NCBI RefSeq assembly: GCF_023343835.1
Contig: NC_064435.1
Location: 69,388,134 to 69,452,133 of the forward strand
Direction: 5' to 3'
Origin: Lagopus muta
Taxonomy: Eukaryota > Chordata > Aves > Galliformes > Phasianidae
DNA: 64,000 nt
Shown here: in pieces, positions 60,816-64,000 of the stretch
Numbering within the stretch: position 1 is the stretch's first letter
Layout of the letters: the number at the start of each line of letters is the position of its first letter
Position numbers and translations under genes: made by a program
The notes under the pieces: generated by a model
What the model was told of the DNA's origin: nothing
The model's database searches: none
Seen by the model: only the letters and a program-made list of their open reading frames with translations

Positions 60816-63800
60816 GGAACACTACCAGAGACCATTCCCCAGCAAGATATAGCCCCATTCCATCCTTCAAGCTCTACTGCTGAGCCAGTTCATTAGGCAG
60901 CATAGCATGAAGCTGTTTATCTCACAGCTGGACAATTTGTCAGAAATTTCTCAGAAACTCCACACACTCAATGGGGCCTTGCAAGCCTGGTGATCTGCCC
61001 AGCACACAGTGACTACTGCTGCCAGCACCAATGGAGTGATAGCTTCCCACAACTCCCTGGCATCAGTGATCTAAATCTATAATCATCTTTTTGCCCTCAT
61101 TTTATATGCAAGTTATCATCTGGAGGCCATGTGCATATTTCTGTGTAGAGATTTTACAGTGTGTTCAAGAAGTGAGCCAATGGGCAGGGTTGCTGGTAAT
61201 GTCCTCTCAAAACAATTACTGAGGCTAAGAACTGCTTTCACTGTTAGTAATGCAACGAATTTAAGTTCAAAACATTTTTCTGGAATATCAAAAGAAAGAA
61301 AACAAAAATTCAGTTTTACAGAAACTAATGTATGAAGCCTGTCTCAGCTATAGTCTCAGACCTCCTTTTATTTCCCCACATAGAATGGGGTACGGAACAC
61401 CATTCAGTGCTTTCTTTGCTGCCTTTTAGCACACTTGTCTCCCAGATTTCTTCTAATATTTTGACTATATTGTCTTTCATAATATTACCTTTTTATTTCT
61501 CTCAGAGGTGGTTGATCTTTCTGAATGTACTACCATTTACTCTTTAACAGTACCCTCAATTGCTTACAAGGGTGTCTTTGATGCCTCAGACCTTTTCTTC
61601 ATAAGCTCATCTTTCATTCTGCTTTTATTTAGAACTGTTCAATCAACAGAAGTCCAGACCCCTGTTACTAAAAGCTTAAAACTTTAATAGCTTGACTTTG
61701 TGTGTTTGAATGTCTCATTCTATCTGAAAAAGAATTTGTCAAATAAGCAGACATTGCCTAGAATAGATCTAACGGACCTTAATACATGCATAGCATGTCT
61801 TTATATAAATATGCGAATGTGCCTGATATCAGACACAGTAGTGTTAGCTTATATCCAGGTGGCTAACAGCTGGAAAGTCCAAGACCATAGTGAAGATAAG
61901 CTCCAGGTTTGTCTGAAATCATAAACAAAGACACATATATACGCACATTTCATGGGGCCCTGCCACTGCCTGACTGCCCTACACATCAGTAAAAGGTTAT
62001 ACATCAAAACAGAGCGCTTTCTACGCATTTCTGCTGCCATCCACTCCAACTAGTGTGACTTCTGTATCCAATTCTGAACGTGAACACATTCTGCAGCTAA
62101 ATGAGGACTATACATTGTCATGTTGTAAAAGATACAACTCCATTTTTATTATGTGCCACACTCTACAACTTAATGGTTATTAGTAAAAGAGAAAATTGAA
62201 TGCAAACATATTTTTGTGCAGTAAACTTGGGTTTTGATAGTGATTTTTAAATTGTATTTCATGTAGTTTGCAAGTACTGAACACTTCAAAGAATAACCCT
62301 GATTCTTCTTGCACACATTTCTGAATTTCCTTTCAATGTTTAAATTAAATGCCTACAAAAATTAGAGAACTTTATTCAAGCCTTGATTCAGAGTAAAGTG
62401 TATAAAAATTGAAGGAAACGAAAACAGAAAGAATCCTGTGCACTGGAACTGGAGTCTAGGAATACACAGTGCACAATTGCTACACAAAACTCTAAGCTGT
62501 GGCATGCCGTGATTCCTGGTACAGTTAGATTCTTGAATTGTTCCACCTGCCAGAAAAAGTGGAGAATGGCTTCATTCAGCACAGGTGGCAGCCCTGCAGG
62601 CAAGGCAAACTCAGGGCAAGGGGAGGACATTCAGGCTTACTAGAGGAGCAATGCCTGTCTTCTGTTCCATGGTTAATTGAACACATACACGAATACTGGA
62701 AAAACACACACATACACACACACCCCTTCCTGACAGAGCTTGTAAGAGGCTAGGTACTGCCCCTGCAATTGGCAATTTGGCAAGATCAGAAGTCACAGCA
62801 GAATAGATGTCACTGCTCAGGATCCCCGCCCCAGCAGGGCAAGGGAGATAGGGATCTCACTGCTTTGAGAGAAGAAGGTCTCAGAACACATAACTTCTTC
62901 AGAGACAGATCCTTTGAACTATTTCTGTGATTATCACACCATCAGTCTGAGGCTTTCAGATCACAGCTTTAAACTCCAATACCCCCAGTTCACCTAAATC
63001 TCACCTATTAATCTAAAATTAAGCTCTCAGGGCTAATATTGATTATGCATTTCATAGCACAGACAACATATTTCTTGATATTTAATAATACAATCCCAGA
63101 AATAATTTGCAGAAAAGACTTTAAACTTTCACAAAGAAATCTGGATATTCCTTGTTATCACTGTTTCCCTTCTCTTCTGTGGGACCACACCAGCAGTGGC
63201 CAGAGGTCCATTCAAGGACTGTACCTTGCAAGAGACCAGAGCAGCAGAAAGATCCAGAGAGCATAAGAACTGAGTGCCACACTGGTCTGCTGAGTCTATA
63301 CTGTCTTCCAAAAGTCACCAGCTGAAGATCTGGGGCAATTGCTTAAAGAAAAAAATTGTCCACATATATCCTTCCAGTAGTCAGGATGGGCCTTCTAAAT
63401 CCACATTCAAGCCAGAAGAGTTTTAAGTCTCCAGCTCACCTATTCTTTACGAATAAATGTACATGATCACATTCACAGCCCACGTACACTCCTACCCCTC
63501 ATAAAGTTGGATGAGGAGTGAACTCACAGCATAATAGTACATTGTGTAAAAAACCACTTAATTCAGTTTTAAATCCAATAATTCCACTGGCTGACTCAAG
63601 TTCCCATGTTTTGAGAAAGCGATTAAATTATTTCTTGCTCACATTCCTCATGTCTGTCTTGATTGTATAAGATCCCTGTGACACTGCCCTTTTTTACAAG
63701 CTTCCAATCCAAAAGGTGTGAAGTTTCACCTTGTTCAGAACACATGCTCTGCTTCTGACCAAACTCATAGCAACAAAGTGACATGAGTTATGGAAAGAGC

Positions 63801-64000
63801 AATGTTAACATGATTAAAAGCTAAATCAGAATAGTTGTCACACCCTAAATTTTGCGTTCTCCTACCCTCCAGGGTAGGGTCTTGAATTATTGAAATAAAT
63901 TTTACACTTTGCAACCATCTTTGCACACCATCTAACAAAGAGCTAGGCTGCCTGCAGGCCTTTCGGGCAAACCTTCCAAGGCAGACAGAAGCAGCTCCGA
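60816..64000. other. Unassigned AT-rich sequence
   Basis: No gene or mobile element recognised. Contains a CA-rich microsatellite at 62,704-62,723. Sequence becomes slightly more GC-rich in the last 60 bases. Confidence 0.45.
62704..62723. repeat. (CA)n microsatellite
   Basis: About ten CA units with one T interruption. Confidence 0.88.

Noticed and set aside
1-64000. CRISPR arrays, tRNA or rRNA genes, bacterial operons
   Set aside because: No regularly spaced repeats, no A/B-box tRNA pattern and no rRNA-like segment seen; the sequence is avian nuclear DNA.

Overview
The window reads as vertebrate nuclear DNA, almost certainly from a galliform bird such as chicken. It is AT-rich, intron-like sequence with CR1 LINE fragments on both strands, avian-type solo LTRs, and a deletion derivative of a Galluhop-type mariner element. 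There are no operons, no bacterial signals, and no long open reading frame that looks like a complete gene. The gene-sparse, CR1-dominated landscape suits a macrochromosome. Species and gene names are inferred, not proven.

Layout. (1) 1-22,860 is AT-rich and mostly unassigned. It holds two solo LTRs of one family (5,652-5,975 and 6,512-6,836), a CR1 3' end (16,174-16,440), a different LTR (19,215-19,451) and several splice-flanked open segments on the minus strand. The best of these are a 201-bp phase-symmetric segment with tetratricopeptide-like residues (2,440-2,640), a 21-bp microexon candidate (5,436-5,456) and a 63-bp candidate (9,806-9,868). (2) 22,860-24,345 is the only CpG island. Its plus strand has a strong-context ATG opening a 41-codon, arginine-rich, presequence-like segment that ends at a GTGAGC donor. 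Its minus strand has candidate donors. At its right edge a perfect MEF2 site, a TATAAAG box and a GTACGT donor form a compact tissue-type plus-strand promoter. (3) 24,345-64,000 is again AT-rich, with CR1 pieces, a third LTR of the first family (36,894-37,234), the mariner element (40,611-41,160), simple repeats and two weak plus-strand exon candidates.

Interpretation. The simplest model is a CpG-island promoter region, possibly divergent, whose long first introns fill the rest of the window: a minus-strand gene to the left and a plus-strand transcript to the right. None of the exon candidates could be assigned to a named gene. They are given with low confidence because short splice-like pairs also arise by chance. 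I did not find a clear new biological system. The most worthwhile leads are the MEF2/TATA promoter with its possible micro-ORF transcript, the TPR-like exon, the microexon, and a 14-bp homeodomain-type inverted repeat at 11,315-11,402.
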